Source of the DNA: an uncultured Clostridia bacterium
GTDB lineage: Bacteria > Bacillota > Clostridia > TANB77 > CAG-508
Direction: 5' to 3'
Assembly (NCBI GenBank): GCA_948739805.1
Contig: CAPYID010000022.1
Coordinates: forward strand, 1-34,579
Length of the DNA: 34,579 nt
The notes under the pieces are model-generated. The model made no database searches, had not been told where the DNA came from, and was given only the letters and a program-made list of their open reading frames with translations. Shown one piece after another: positions 24,001 through 31,808 of the stretch; the first letter of the stretch is position 1, and every line of letters begins with the position of its first letter. The position numbers and the translations under genes were made by a program.

Positions 24001-25855
24001 AATAGAAACACCAGACCCAGACGATCCTGAAAATCCAGACAAAATAATAACAAAAGAAGTAGAAGACGAAGACACAGAAGAAATACAAATAAAACCACAA
24101 GACAGCAAGCACTTAGGAATAATCAAAAAAGACTTAGAAACAGGAGAAAACTTACAAGGAGCAACAATAGGACTATATACAGCAGAAGACATAATAGGAA
24201 ATGATGGAAATGTAGTAATACCACAAAACACACTTTTAGAAAAAGCAACAACGAACTCACAAGGAAAAGCCCAATTCACAATAGACTTGCCACTAGGAAG
24301 ATATTATATAAAAGAAATAGAAGCACCAAAAGGATATAAACTAAGTGAAGAAATAATTCTAATAGATGCAACATATAAAGGGCAAGACATTGAGCAAATA
24401 AGTGTAAGTAAAGTATTACCAAACAGAGCAACAGGAATAAAAATAGCAAAAAAAGACGTAAAAGGAAACTACTTAAATGGAGCAAAACTAGAAATAGTAA
24501 CAGAATCAGGAAATGTAATAGACACTTGGGAAACAGGAGACGGAATACACACATTTAGAAAACTAGAAATAGGAAAAACTTATATACTAAGAGAGGTAGA
24601 ACCAGCAAATGGATATGTAACAGCAGAACAATTAAGTTTCAAAATAGATGAACAAGAGAAATTATACTATTACCAAGAAAAAATAGACCCAGGGTTAGCC
24701 CTAAAAGAATACAAGCAAACAGAACATGTAGAAATGATAGACGAAAAAACAAAAGTAAAAATAGAAATAATAGACAAAGAAACTGGAGAACCAATACCAG
24801 GAATGATAGTAGAAATAATAGACAAAGAAACTGGAGAAAAAATCTATGAATATGAGACAGACGAAAATCCAAAAATCATAGAAGGAATACCAATAGGAGA
24901 CTATGAAATAATATCAAAAGACCCAGACAATAGAGGATATGTAACAGAAAAGAAAGACCTAAAAGTAGAAGACACAGAAGAAGAGCAACAAGCAAAAATA
25001 GAACAAGACTATACAAAAATAGAAATAAGTTTAAGAGATCAAGACACAAAAGAAAAAATAAAAGGAAAATTCGAAATAATAGATAAAGACGGAAAAATAA
25101 TACAAACAATAGAAATACTAGAAGGAACAAGTAAACTAGAAAGAATACCACCAGGAGAATACACAATACATCAAATAGAAGCCCAACCAGAATACTTCCT
25201 AGCAGAAGACATAAAAATAAAAATAGCAGACACAGCAGAAGTACAAGAATTCGAGGTATTAAACAAGAAAAAAATAGTAAACTTTTCAATAGACAAAACA
25301 CTAGCAAGTATAACCTGTGATGGACAAAACATAGAAATAGCAGACAATAAACTAGCAAAAATGGAAATAAAAACATCAGCAGTAAAAAAGACAGAACTAA
25401 TAGCAAGATACAACATACAAGTAAAAAACGAAGGAGAAGTAGCAGGAACAGTAAAAGTATTAGAAATAATACCACAGGGATATGAAGTAGTAGAAACACC
25501 AGAATATTGGACGCCAAAAGCTGATGGAACATTAGAAACAGAAGTAAAACTAGAAGTAGGAGAAAGTAAGATATTAAATGTAAACTTGAGATGGATAAAC
25601 AGTGAAACTAACCTAGGCTCACAAACAAATACAGCACGACTAGAAAGTATAGATGGAAACATAGATATAGAATCAAAAGACGACACATCATCAGCAACAA
25701 TAGTAATAAGCATAAAAACAGGAGAAAAAGTAAGTGTAATAATCATTGGAATGTTACTAATATCATTCATAATATGTGGATATATGATGTATAGACTAAA
25801 AGGCAGAATGGGCAAAGGCCCAAGCATTAGAAGAATAAAATTCCTAATGAAATAA
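18071..25855 (+). CDS. giant surface protein 1: LRR, von Willebrand A, SpaA and DUF11-like stalk (2594 aa)
   Basis: It is a cell-surface adhesin-like protein. The N-terminal signal anchor is at about 7-28 (KKTLIILSMLLIISIIALAS). BspA-type leucine-rich repeats (LRR_5; repeated I-x-x-x-A-F-x-G-C-T-x-L) span about 90-450. A von Willebrand A domain follows at about 515-795, with MIDAS DTTGSM (about 525), a metal-site Thr in NYKTGLFTMA and the Asp in GIFISDGEAN. An acidic insert lies within it. A Listeria-Bacteroides (InlB_B-type) repeat is at about 895-975. The stalk contains several SpaA/Cna-B-like modules, with E-box sequences such as YYIKEITAPKGY. Two DUF11-like modules (about 1720-2000), more SpaA modules and a last DUF11-like domain follow. 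The C-terminus has KTGE, one membrane helix (about 2555-2575) and the tail MGKGPSIRRIKFLMK. No exact LPxTG and no sortase gene is in view. Ligand unknown. Confidence 0.9.
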   Translation: MRKAPKKTLIILSMLLIISIIALASNKIFNSYASAEEAEANTNGNKGTQLIYSFVGNNGYADNVEIKEIRSGDSTSITIPDTLTTSDGRKFTVRSIGNGSSKALGDRAWTKLVISKNIQTINANAFKDYTTIDRVSFKGGSLCSTIGDNAFSGCTSLEMIRDANADFTCDAETPCTPVAVDNGANHADSCTNKGAGITDHRYKLPASIQTIGANAFNGCSALKALNLNTGVTTVGAGAFTGALETLTINSNIQNHNNAFKGHTGITRINIGKYCTIIYNNMFEGCTNLGLVKFNSGSTCSIIKANAFAGCTKLSNIKDNSTNNRLPKSVTTIDDYAFYNCTALTELNLNTGVTTLGENTFKGTTPLTTLTINSDIANHNNAFKGHTGITTLKFGSSCTSIYDSMFEGCTGITTVRQTNNIKLIGARAFLGCSSLGGHGRRVNEKEHRTHHITYSTNKELEVGKDAYRFGGYAPGAEADKPTINITQSVEKANNDTYYADGIGKVTMNISATDEAKRNAKDYIVCLDTTGSMANKTKVLDEKGNKRSKMQIAVEALKLLATRIYEENPENRLAIVTQKGDSYLFMDFIDGTGNITVDIKDKDGNTTTKTMTMAEYIVDILIGNMSCNSKGNKTYGNKGIYYESYIPYEGANLGTNYKTGLFTMADIIAERTEGRNRNVYGIFISDGEANRDTGKTQGAGAQIKGFCDAVWSVSVAITSDQGDPKDPSDEGEEKEEEEEGPIEEIPSNNDKARYLRYINTIWGDKELYFDFPDAGELETNFKAFMNSIVDVSTSSLKDITFKSRLNTDMWEFYTADGCSNAEGLSTSGTDATVTIDRIGKEGKTYSYYIKLKDDKRDVSNDDILVSNYLSASYMITGGIANGQTETTEYTERLKLDWIASHILTIDPNNGTIDGKSDKQTKKLAYQAVESLPTPIRNGYKFKEWKLITQNSGGVLDNTNNQFTMGDKDAEIQAQWTANSIIVKITKTDSITGEKLNGATFGLYEWNGRDYTRKETIKEAEGEEGYYVSSRVYYTDTNLGKYRVVEEQSPTYYTNSNYYKDLLIGNESQKTEIINLTNEPNKVRVAATKIDSESKNKLEGVTFTIYEWDTTINNYKEYSRYDDRNEQDETMHFQQDRTYLSEWLYANKDNEGKFRIIETGTPEGYYGDFSNGAKKCNDITITGGNNGDTINLSNSTDGYENIRVKGTINITKIDRETNKTLAQGDGTLDGAVYGLFAAEDIYHKDKVTGRLYEANRLVRDARTVNGKITFEGIEIGRYYIKEITAPKGYLLNEEKYYVNMDYEGETVPHLTKNVTVNEQVKKQAFILQKISSNSGSTEREPLEGAGFKIFLIKDLAGVKNGTIKPGSGGKYNPSSFIGYDFTNEQTALDYRTNSEGVRIPEAFTNKQGQIVSPELAYGQYVVIESTVPPNVAPIIPFIVTIEEDSRTPQNQRIVDDVEFEALAKVIKKDSLTHKNVLNKNAKYRIWSVTENKYIEHTIAYPTVQVFGTEENPYQTNEKGEFLTPMKLQIGEYELREISAPEGYILTGHEGKIQEGEYTETPSSVVNFSISTNRVYYEDPDAKQIVINVEQYNDQMLGELKMTKTGEKLSGTTTREDGTVEPLYEEVGIQGAEFEIYAREDIWSQDNQGTKLCGKDELVKKITTNEQGITYLDNLPIGQYYIKEVKAGEGFTINNEIKEFDITYQGDKTSTQVVEVSYKNERQKIDLNGKGGLEVEKIADKTVYKPGEEITYTVKISNTTQYNMKNIKIEEKMIEGKFEDIQEENITKTGDKTVEIKELKSGETIQLKFIVAVDEISKLDNDTEKILVKNKIIATGKVIKPIPTPPPGYPPEVEEDIEGEGEEEVIISKKDLIIVKEAVKEEYQPGETAQYIIKVINNGNQDITKILVEEHMLNGRFIYLEESNKYGVEIANEGQKVAINRIEPGETVILRYEYTITQDTKVEMDENKNMILGNKVTAKGKIETPDPDDPENPDKIITKEVEDEDTEEIQIKPQDSKHLGIIKKDLETGENLQGATIGLYTAEDIIGNDGNVVIPQNTLLEKATTNSQGKAQFTIDLPLGRYYIKEIEAPKGYKLSEEIILIDATYKGQDIEQISVSKVLPNRATGIKIAKKDVKGNYLNGAKLEIVTESGNVIDTWETGDGIHTFRKLEIGKTYILREVEPANGYVTAEQLSFKIDEQEKLYYYQEKIDPGLALKEYKQTEHVEMIDEKTKVKIEIIDKETGEPIPGMIVEIIDKETGEKIYEYETDENPKIIEGIPIGDYEIISKDPDNRGYVTEKKDLKVEDTEEEQQAKIEQDYTKIEISLRDQDTKEKIKGKFEIIDKDGKIIQTIEILEGTSKLERIPPGEYTIHQIEAQPEYFLAEDIKIKIADTAEVQEFEVLNKKKIVNFSIDKTLASITCDGQNIEIADNKLAKMEIKTSAVKKTELIARYNIQVKNEGEVAGTVKVLEIIPQGYEVVETPEYWTPKADGTLETEVKLEVGESKILNVNLRWINSETNLGSQTNTARLESIDGNIDIESKDDTSSATIVISIKTGEKVSVIIIGMLLISFIICGYMMYRLKGRMGKGPSIRRIKFLMK

Positions 25856-25871
25856 AAAATACGCATACCTG

Positions 25872-25904
25872 AAACCCACTTTCCGCAAGGAAAAGTGGGT
25901 TTTT
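25872..25904 (+). terminator. terminator of surface-protein gene 1
   Basis: AAACCCACTTTCC and GGAAAAGTGGGTTT form a strong stem with a GCAA tetraloop and a T run, 16 nt after the stop codon. Confidence 0.9.
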
Positions 25905-25934
25905 AAAATAAAACTGTAATAAAAAAGATACACA

Positions 25935-26018
25935 AATTTAACATAAAAAAATAAAACGTGCAAACCAGCTTTCCGCAGTATTGTAGAAAACGCACGAAAA
26001 AACTCACAATATTTGGTA
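25935..26018 (+). promoter_or_regulatory. conserved upstream box of surface-protein gene 2
   Basis: Counterpart of 17826-17909: the same order of AATTTAACATAAAAAA, TGCAAA, TTTCCGCAG and TTGTAGAAAACGC followed by GAAAAA, directly ahead of the promoter. Conservation outside coding DNA between two paralogues suggests a functional binding site rather than only recent duplication, because the intervening bases have diverged. Confidence 0.65.
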
Positions 26019-26047
26019 TTGAAAAACAAAACACAAGTTACTATAAT
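26019..26047 (+). promoter_or_regulatory. promoter of surface-protein gene 2
   Basis: TTGAAA (26019-26024), 17-bp spacer, TATAAT (26042-26047), 34 bp before the ATG at 26082. Confidence 0.8.
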
Positions 26048-26081
26048 AAAATTAACATTGAAAAGTTTAGGAGGAAAAAAC

Positions 26082-29000
26082 ATGAAAGGAACAAAAAAAT
26101 ATATTAAAATGGCAAGTTGCATTTTAGGAATACTACTAATGATTACAATATTTGCAATAACAAGTGAAAAACTACTCAAAAACACATATGCAGATAATCC
26201 AACCAAAACAGGAACAGCAAGTAATGTTATATATGAATTTGAAGCAGAAGATGTGGATACAAAAAAGGGATATGCACGCAATATAAGAGTCAAATCAAGA
26301 ACAAATGATTCAAAAAAATTATCATTCCCAAGAGAAATCAAAGTAGATAACATTACATATACAGTTGTTAGTATTGGAAAAGAAGGAGAATTAGCAACAG
26401 GAGAGATTACAGATTGGACAGAAATAGTAATTCCCAAATCTGTAACACTAATAAATGCAGGTGCATTCAAAGGATTAACAGAACTAAAAACACTTAGTTT
26501 CCAATACACAGAAAATGGTGAAAAACTAATCATTGGAAACGAAGCATTTTCTGGATGTACAGCATTAGCAAAGATAAGAAATAACACAGTAGACCATACT
26601 TATACATGTTCGAATGGATGTACTCCTGTAAGTGCAACAGAGCATGCACCAGATTGCGGAGAGAAAGACGGAAAGACAATTACTGTTGCTGGTACTTATA
26701 CATATAGGTTACCAAAAAGAACTGAAATAATTGGAAACAGTGCATTTTATGGGTGTACATCATTAACTCAATTAAACGTATACACAGGAGTAACAACAAT
26801 TGGAGATTATGCATTTTATAATTGTACAAAACTAGATAATTTAACACTAGAAGCAAGTGTCACTACATTAGGAGAAAATACATTTAGAGGAGACATTGTA
26901 GAAGAGACTAATGAAAATAATGAGAAGGAAATGGTAGACAAAAAAGCCCCACTTACTACATTAATGATAAAAGGAAATATAGAAAATCACAATGGTGCTT
27001 TTAAAGGGCACACAGGAATTCAAACATTAACTTTTAAAGGTAAAACATGTACTACTATATATGATAGTATGTTTGAAGGATGTACAGGTATTACAAAACT
27101 AGTACAAAGAACGCCAGTAACTGACGATAAGGGGAACACATCAAAAAAGAGCTATATAACATCAATAGGAGCTAGAGCATTCTTTGGATGTACTGGATTA
27201 GGTGGACATGGAGTAAACAGTATAGATGATAATGGAAAAAAGGTACAACATATTGTACATCATATAGATTATTCTTTAAACAAAGAATTAAAGGTTGGAA
27301 AAGATGCGTATAGATTTGGAGGATATGCAGAAGGTGTAACAGACTTACCAACAATTGATATTGAACAAGCTGTAGAAAAAGCAGATACAGAATACTATAC
27401 TAATGGTATAGGAAAAGTAACCATGAATATATCTTCAACAGAAGTACAAAAGAAAAATCCAAAAGATTACATTGTATGTATAGATACAACAGGAAGTATG
27501 GATAATAAAACTAATGTATTAAAACCTAAAAAGGATAAAGATGGTAAAGATGTATTAGATAAAGATGGGAATGTTGTAATGGTTAAAAGAAATAAAATGG
27601 AGATTGCAGTAGAAGCATTACAACTATTAGCAAATAAAATATATGAGGAAAATCCCGAAAATAGATTAGCAATAGTTACACAAAAAGGTCATTCATACTT
27701 ATTTATGGATTTTATGGATGCAAATGGTAATATAGAGATAGAAGAAAATGGAAGCAAAAAAACAATTACAAAGAAAGAATTAGTAGATAAATTAATTAGT
27801 GGAATGAGTACAGCGTCAAAAGGAAACAAACAATATGGAAATTCAAAAGCTTATTATGCATCTTATGCTTTACCAGAAAATAATTGTATAGGAACAAATT
27901 ATAAAACAGGTTTATTAGCAATGGCAGAAGTTATAGCAGAAAGAACACAAGGGAAAGATAGAAATGTATATGGAATATTTATCAGTGATGGATATCCAAA
28001 TAGAGCTACAGGTGATATAAAAGGTTCAGCAGCACAATTAGAAGGATTTTGTGATGCAATATGGTCAGTATCAATAGCATTAGAAAAAGATGACGGAGAT
28101 AAAGATGATACAACAAGCGATGAAGAAATAGAAGCTCCTGACCAAGAATATGAAGAAGAAGTAATTGATGATAAAGATTTAGCTCGTTACTTAAAATATA
28201 TTAGGACTTATTGGGGAAATGATCCATTATACTATGGATTCCCAGATTCAGGAGAACTAGAAACTAGCTTTAAAGAATTTATGAGCTCAATAGTAGATGT
28301 AAGTACATCATCATTAAAAAATATAAAATTTAGAAGTAAATTAAATACAGATATTTGGGAATTCTATACAGGAAAAGATTACACAAACTCAGAGGGGTTT
28401 GAGATAGAAGATGAACAATATGCAAAATTTGAAATATCACAAATAGGAACAGAACCAAAAGAATATTATTATTACATAAGGTTAAAAGACAATAAAAGAG
28501 ATGTAACAGACCCAAAACTACTAGTATCAAATGATTTATCAGCTGCTTATACAATTACAGGAGGAAGATATAATGGCTGGGTATTTGATAAAGAAAAAGG
28601 CTGGGTATTTGATGAAAACAATCAAGACGAAGAATATATAAAGCAAAATAAAAACCATGGAGTAAAAGCAATATATGATACACCATTATACTTAGACTGG
28701 TCAGTAGATGGAACACCACCAGATCCAGGACCTGTACCACCAGACCCAGGACCAGGAGATGGTGATGGAAAACTATATCCAGGAAAATTAGAAATAGTAA
28801 AAACAGGAGAAGGAATAACAAGTGTAGAAACAAAACCAGATGGAACAATATCACCAATATATGGAGATGTAAAAGTAAAAGGAGCAGAATTTGAAGTATA
28901 TGCGAAAGAAGACATATATGTAAAAGTAAACAAAGAAAATATAGCAGCACAGGCAGATGAAACAGACCCAGGAAACACAGGAACACCAGAAAACCCAGGA

Positions 29001-31142
29001 GATACGGGAGTACCAGAAAACCCAGGAGACACAGGAGCACCAGAAAACCCAGGAGATACGGGAGCACCAGAAAACCCAGGAGACACAGGAGCACCAGAAA
29101 ATCCAGGAGATACAGGAGCACCAGAACAACCAGTTGAACAAGAAACAAAATTATTATATGCAAAAGACACATTAATAAAAAGAATAACAACAGATGAATA
29201 TGGAAAAGCACAACTAGAAAGTCTTCCAGCAGGAAAATACTATGTAAAAGAAGTAAAAGCAGGAGAAGGATTTATACTAAATGAAGAAATAAAAGACTTT
29301 GAAATTGTAGACCAAGGTGAAGACAAAACAATACAAAAAGTAGAAGTAAGTTATAAAAACGAAAGACAAACAGTAGACATAATAGGGAAAGAAGGATTAA
29401 TAGTAGAAAAAGTAGCAGAAAAGAAAGTATACAAACCAGGAGAAGAAATCATATACACAATAAGAGTAACAAACACAACAAAATATAGTATAAAAGAAAT
29501 ATATGTTACAGAAACAATGATAGAAGGAAAATTTGAAGACATTTCTACAGACAACATATTAAAAACAGCAGACAAATCAGTAGCAATAAAAGAATTAAGA
29601 CCAGGAGAAAGTGTTGAATTAAAATTCATAGCGAACATAGCAACACCAGCAGACAAAGAAAAAATCGTAAACCATGTAGAAGCAACAGGAAAAGTGCAAG
29701 AACCAGATCCAGAAGATCCAAATAAAACAATACCAAAAGACATAAAAGGAGAAGACGAAGAAGAAATATATATAGCAACAAAAGAACTAGTAATAGTAAA
29801 AGAAGCATTAAGACAAGAATACTACATAGGGGAAACTGTACAATATGTAATAAAAGTAATAAACAATAGTAATTCAGATATAACAAATGTAGAAGTAGAA
29901 GAAAAAATGTTAGACGGAAAATTTGTACAAACAGAAGAAGCAAGCAGAAATGGTTCAAAAGTAACACTAGTAAATGACCAAAAAGTGACAATAGACAAAA
30001 TAGGACCAGGAAAAATGGTAACATTAAAATATGAATACACAATCTCAAAAGACACTAAAGTAACAGTAGATGGGGAAGAAAAAGTTATACTAGCAAACCA
30101 TGTAACAGTAAAAGGAAAAATACAAGAACCAGATCCAAATGATCCAGACAAAACAATACCAAAAGACATAGAAGATGAAGACAAAGAAGAAATAGAAATA
30201 ATAATCAAAAAAGACGAAGATGAAAGCGGAATAGGAAGCGGATTAGGAATAATCAAAAAAGACCTAGAAACAGGAAAAACAATACCAGGAGCAGTAATAG
30301 GGCTATATGCAAAAGAAGACATACAATCAAACGAAGGAAAAACACTAATAGCAAAAGACACACTAATAGAAAAAGCAACAACAAACGAACAAGGAAGAGC
30401 AAAATACACAGTAAACATACCATTAGGAAAATATTATATAAAGGAAATAGAAGCACCAGCTGGATACAAATTAAGTACAGAACAAGTAGATATTGATGCA
30501 ACATATAAAGGACAAGATGTAGACAAAATAAACATAAGTGCAATATTAACAAACATAAAAGACGCAGCAGACTTCTCAGTAGACAAAACACTAAGCAGTA
30601 TAAGTATGAATGGAAAAAATGTATCAATAGCAGACAACAAACTAACAAAACTAGAAATAAAATCAGCAGACTTAAAAAAGACAGAAATAATAGTAAAATA
30701 CAACATAAGAGTAACAAACAAATCAAGCGTATCAGGAACAGCAAAAGTATTAGAAATAATACCACAAGGATATGAAGTAGTAGAAGCACCAGAATACTGG
30801 AAAGAAAGACAAGAGGGAATACTAGAAACAGAAGTAAACTTAGAAGGAAAAGAAAGTAAAGACTTACAAATAACCCTAAAATGGATAAACACAGAAGAAA
30901 ACTTAGGATCAAGATCAAACACAGCAAAACTAGAAACAGATGGAGATGGAAACACAAACAAAGATGATGACAACTCACAAGCAACAATAATAGTAAACGT
31001 AAAAACAGGAGAAATCGTAAGTGCAATAATAATAATAATGATAGTAGCATCATTAGGAATCTGTGGATACATCATAAGTTCAACAATAACTAAGATGGGT
31101 AAAGGACCAGACATAAGAGGAATAAAATTCCTAAAAAAATAA
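26082..31142 (+). CDS. giant surface protein 2: LRR, von Willebrand A, SpaA and DUF11-like stalk (1686 aa)
   Basis: It is a paralogue of protein 1. The ATG at 26082 is used because AGGAGG precedes it and the -10 box lies upstream; a longer frame from 26013 would start before the promoter. Signal anchor at about 5-30; BspA-type LRRs at about 95-415; von Willebrand A domain at about 460-745 with MIDAS DTTGSM, NYKTGLLAMA and GIFISDGYPN. There is a Pro/Gly linker (PPDPGPVPPDPGPG) and a SpaA-like module interrupted by PENPGDTGA repeats (about 962-1017). Two DUF11-like modules lie at about 1100-1345, a SpaA module at about 1386-1490 and a last DUF11-like domain. The end is KTGE, a membrane helix (about 1647-1667) and the tail MGKGPDIRGIKFLKK. 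It lacks the InlB-type repeat and several stalk modules of protein 1, so it projects less far. Confidence 0.9.
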   Translation: MKGTKKYIKMASCILGILLMITIFAITSEKLLKNTYADNPTKTGTASNVIYEFEAEDVDTKKGYARNIRVKSRTNDSKKLSFPREIKVDNITYTVVSIGKEGELATGEITDWTEIVIPKSVTLINAGAFKGLTELKTLSFQYTENGEKLIIGNEAFSGCTALAKIRNNTVDHTYTCSNGCTPVSATEHAPDCGEKDGKTITVAGTYTYRLPKRTEIIGNSAFYGCTSLTQLNVYTGVTTIGDYAFYNCTKLDNLTLEASVTTLGENTFRGDIVEETNENNEKEMVDKKAPLTTLMIKGNIENHNGAFKGHTGIQTLTFKGKTCTTIYDSMFEGCTGITKLVQRTPVTDDKGNTSKKSYITSIGARAFFGCTGLGGHGVNSIDDNGKKVQHIVHHIDYSLNKELKVGKDAYRFGGYAEGVTDLPTIDIEQAVEKADTEYYTNGIGKVTMNISSTEVQKKNPKDYIVCIDTTGSMDNKTNVLKPKKDKDGKDVLDKDGNVVMVKRNKMEIAVEALQLLANKIYEENPENRLAIVTQKGHSYLFMDFMDANGNIEIEENGSKKTITKKELVDKLISGMSTASKGNKQYGNSKAYYASYALPENNCIGTNYKTGLLAMAEVIAERTQGKDRNVYGIFISDGYPNRATGDIKGSAAQLEGFCDAIWSVSIALEKDDGDKDDTTSDEEIEAPDQEYEEEVIDDKDLARYLKYIRTYWGNDPLYYGFPDSGELETSFKEFMSSIVDVSTSSLKNIKFRSKLNTDIWEFYTGKDYTNSEGFEIEDEQYAKFEISQIGTEPKEYYYYIRLKDNKRDVTDPKLLVSNDLSAAYTITGGRYNGWVFDKEKGWVFDENNQDEEYIKQNKNHGVKAIYDTPLYLDWSVDGTPPDPGPVPPDPGPGDGDGKLYPGKLEIVKTGEGITSVETKPDGTISPIYGDVKVKGAEFEVYAKEDIYVKVNKENIAAQADETDPGNTGTPENPGDTGVPENPGDTGAPENPGDTGAPENPGDTGAPENPGDTGAPEQPVEQETKLLYAKDTLIKRITTDEYGKAQLESLPAGKYYVKEVKAGEGFILNEEIKDFEIVDQGEDKTIQKVEVSYKNERQTVDIIGKEGLIVEKVAEKKVYKPGEEIIYTIRVTNTTKYSIKEIYVTETMIEGKFEDISTDNILKTADKSVAIKELRPGESVELKFIANIATPADKEKIVNHVEATGKVQEPDPEDPNKTIPKDIKGEDEEEIYIATKELVIVKEALRQEYYIGETVQYVIKVINNSNSDITNVEVEEKMLDGKFVQTEEASRNGSKVTLVNDQKVTIDKIGPGKMVTLKYEYTISKDTKVTVDGEEKVILANHVTVKGKIQEPDPNDPDKTIPKDIEDEDKEEIEIIIKKDEDESGIGSGLGIIKKDLETGKTIPGAVIGLYAKEDIQSNEGKTLIAKDTLIEKATTNEQGRAKYTVNIPLGKYYIKEIEAPAGYKLSTEQVDIDATYKGQDVDKINISAILTNIKDAADFSVDKTLSSISMNGKNVSIADNKLTKLEIKSADLKKTEIIVKYNIRVTNKSSVSGTAKVLEIIPQGYEVVEAPEYWKERQEGILETEVNLEGKESKDLQITLKWINTEENLGSRSNTAKLETDGDGNTNKDDDNSQATIIVNVKTGEIVSAIIIIMIVASLGICGYIISSTITKMGKGPDIRGIKFLKK
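28972..29133 (+). repeat. 27-bp tandem repeats encoding PENPGDTGA
   Basis: About six in-frame copies of a 27-bp unit encode P-E-N-P-G-D-T-G-A/V/T. Units alternate between GATACGGGA and GACACAGGA, giving a 54-bp higher-order period. In-frame length change by slippage or recombination would alter the linker without breaking the gene. Confidence 0.9.
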
Positions 31143-31144
31143 AA

Positions 31145-31174
31145 TAAGAAAAGTGGCGAAGCCACTTTTCTTTT
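31145..31174 (+). terminator. terminator of surface-protein gene 2
   Basis: AAGAAAAGTGGC and GCCACTTTTCTT are perfect arms with a GAA loop and a T run, directly after the stop codon. Confidence 0.92.
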
Positions 31175-31316
31175 GCCGATTTAAGTTTCCGAATGTAAAT
31201 GAGGAAATCTTAAAGGCAATAGCGATTATAGCCTTTTATATACTAGGAAAGCTTATTAAGCTATTGTTAAATTTATATCTATTTATAAATATTTACAAAA
31301 TAGTAGAGTGATGTAG

Positions 31317-31335
31317 GGGCGATTAGCAATCGCCC
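31317..31335. repeat. REP-like intergenic palindrome
   Basis: Perfect 8-bp arms GGGCGATT and AATCGCCC around AGC, more GC-rich than the surroundings and embedded in GTAGGGGCG...CGCCCG. It looks like a short interspersed palindromic repeat; other copies would lie outside this window. Confidence 0.5.
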
Positions 31336-31430
31336 GTTGAAGAAAAGAATCAAGTTTCCGTAGAAAAAACGCTAAAATATTACAAAAATGAAAACTAAGT
31401 TTAAATAATAAGAAATAAACAAAGCAAATA

Positions 31431-31464
31431 AATAAATCCGTAAGAAAATACGGATTTATTTTAG
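31431..31464 (+). terminator. hairpin AATAAATCCGTA / TACGGATTTATT with T run
   Basis: The 12-bp perfect stem (31431-31442, 31449-31460) is followed by TTTTA. It can end any transcript from the degenerate upstream box, implying that gene 3 is transcribed from a start further right or is attenuated here. Confidence 0.75.
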
Positions 31465-31635
31465 TATACGTAAAAAAATGGTTATATACACAAAAATGTA
31501 AAACAATATAATGTAAGCAAGTGAAACTGTAAAATTTTCGCATCTCAAAAATGAGAAAAATAAAATCAAAAATTATATATAAGAACTTTTCATAGTTCAG
31601 TATACACCAATAAAAAATAAAGGAGTGGATCAAAC

Positions 31636-31719
<84 letters not shown>

Positions 31720-31808
31720 AGATAGAGAAATTGTTCTTCTATAAATCTGTGAAATATATAACATAAAGATAAAAAACACTAACAGAGAAAGGAGGAGGAA
31801 AAGCTAAA

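Larger units (their letters stand above)
31175..31635. other. noncoding interval between surface-protein genes 2 and 3
   Basis: No gene is seen. The interval holds a short palindrome at 31317-31335 (GGGCGATT, AGC, AATCGCCC) within GTAGGGGCG...CGCCCG, which resembles dispersed intergenic palindromes. It also holds a degenerate copy of the upstream box (31355-31377) and a terminator-like hairpin at 31431-31464. A TATAAT at 31507-31512 lacks a good -35, so the promoter of gene 3 is not clear. Confidence 0.6.

Noticed and set aside
18071..25855. Classical LPxTG-anchored protein
   Set aside because: No L-P-x-T-G is present near the C-terminus; only KTGE followed by a membrane helix, reported as a separate finding.
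26013..26081. Longer N-terminus for surface protein 2 starting at 26013
   Set aside because: The -10 box of the shared promoter lies at 26042-26047, downstream of that ATG, and AGGAGG points to 26082.
28966..29133. Regularly spaced repeats that might be a CRISPR array
   Set aside because: The 27-bp units are contiguous, without unique spacers, and encode an in-frame PENPGDTGA repeat.
20400..31165. Many long open frames on the minus strand opposite the surface-protein genes
   Set aside because: They are Leu/Phe/Ser-rich shadows caused by the A-rich, T-poor coding strand, and lack ribosome sites and recognisable domains.
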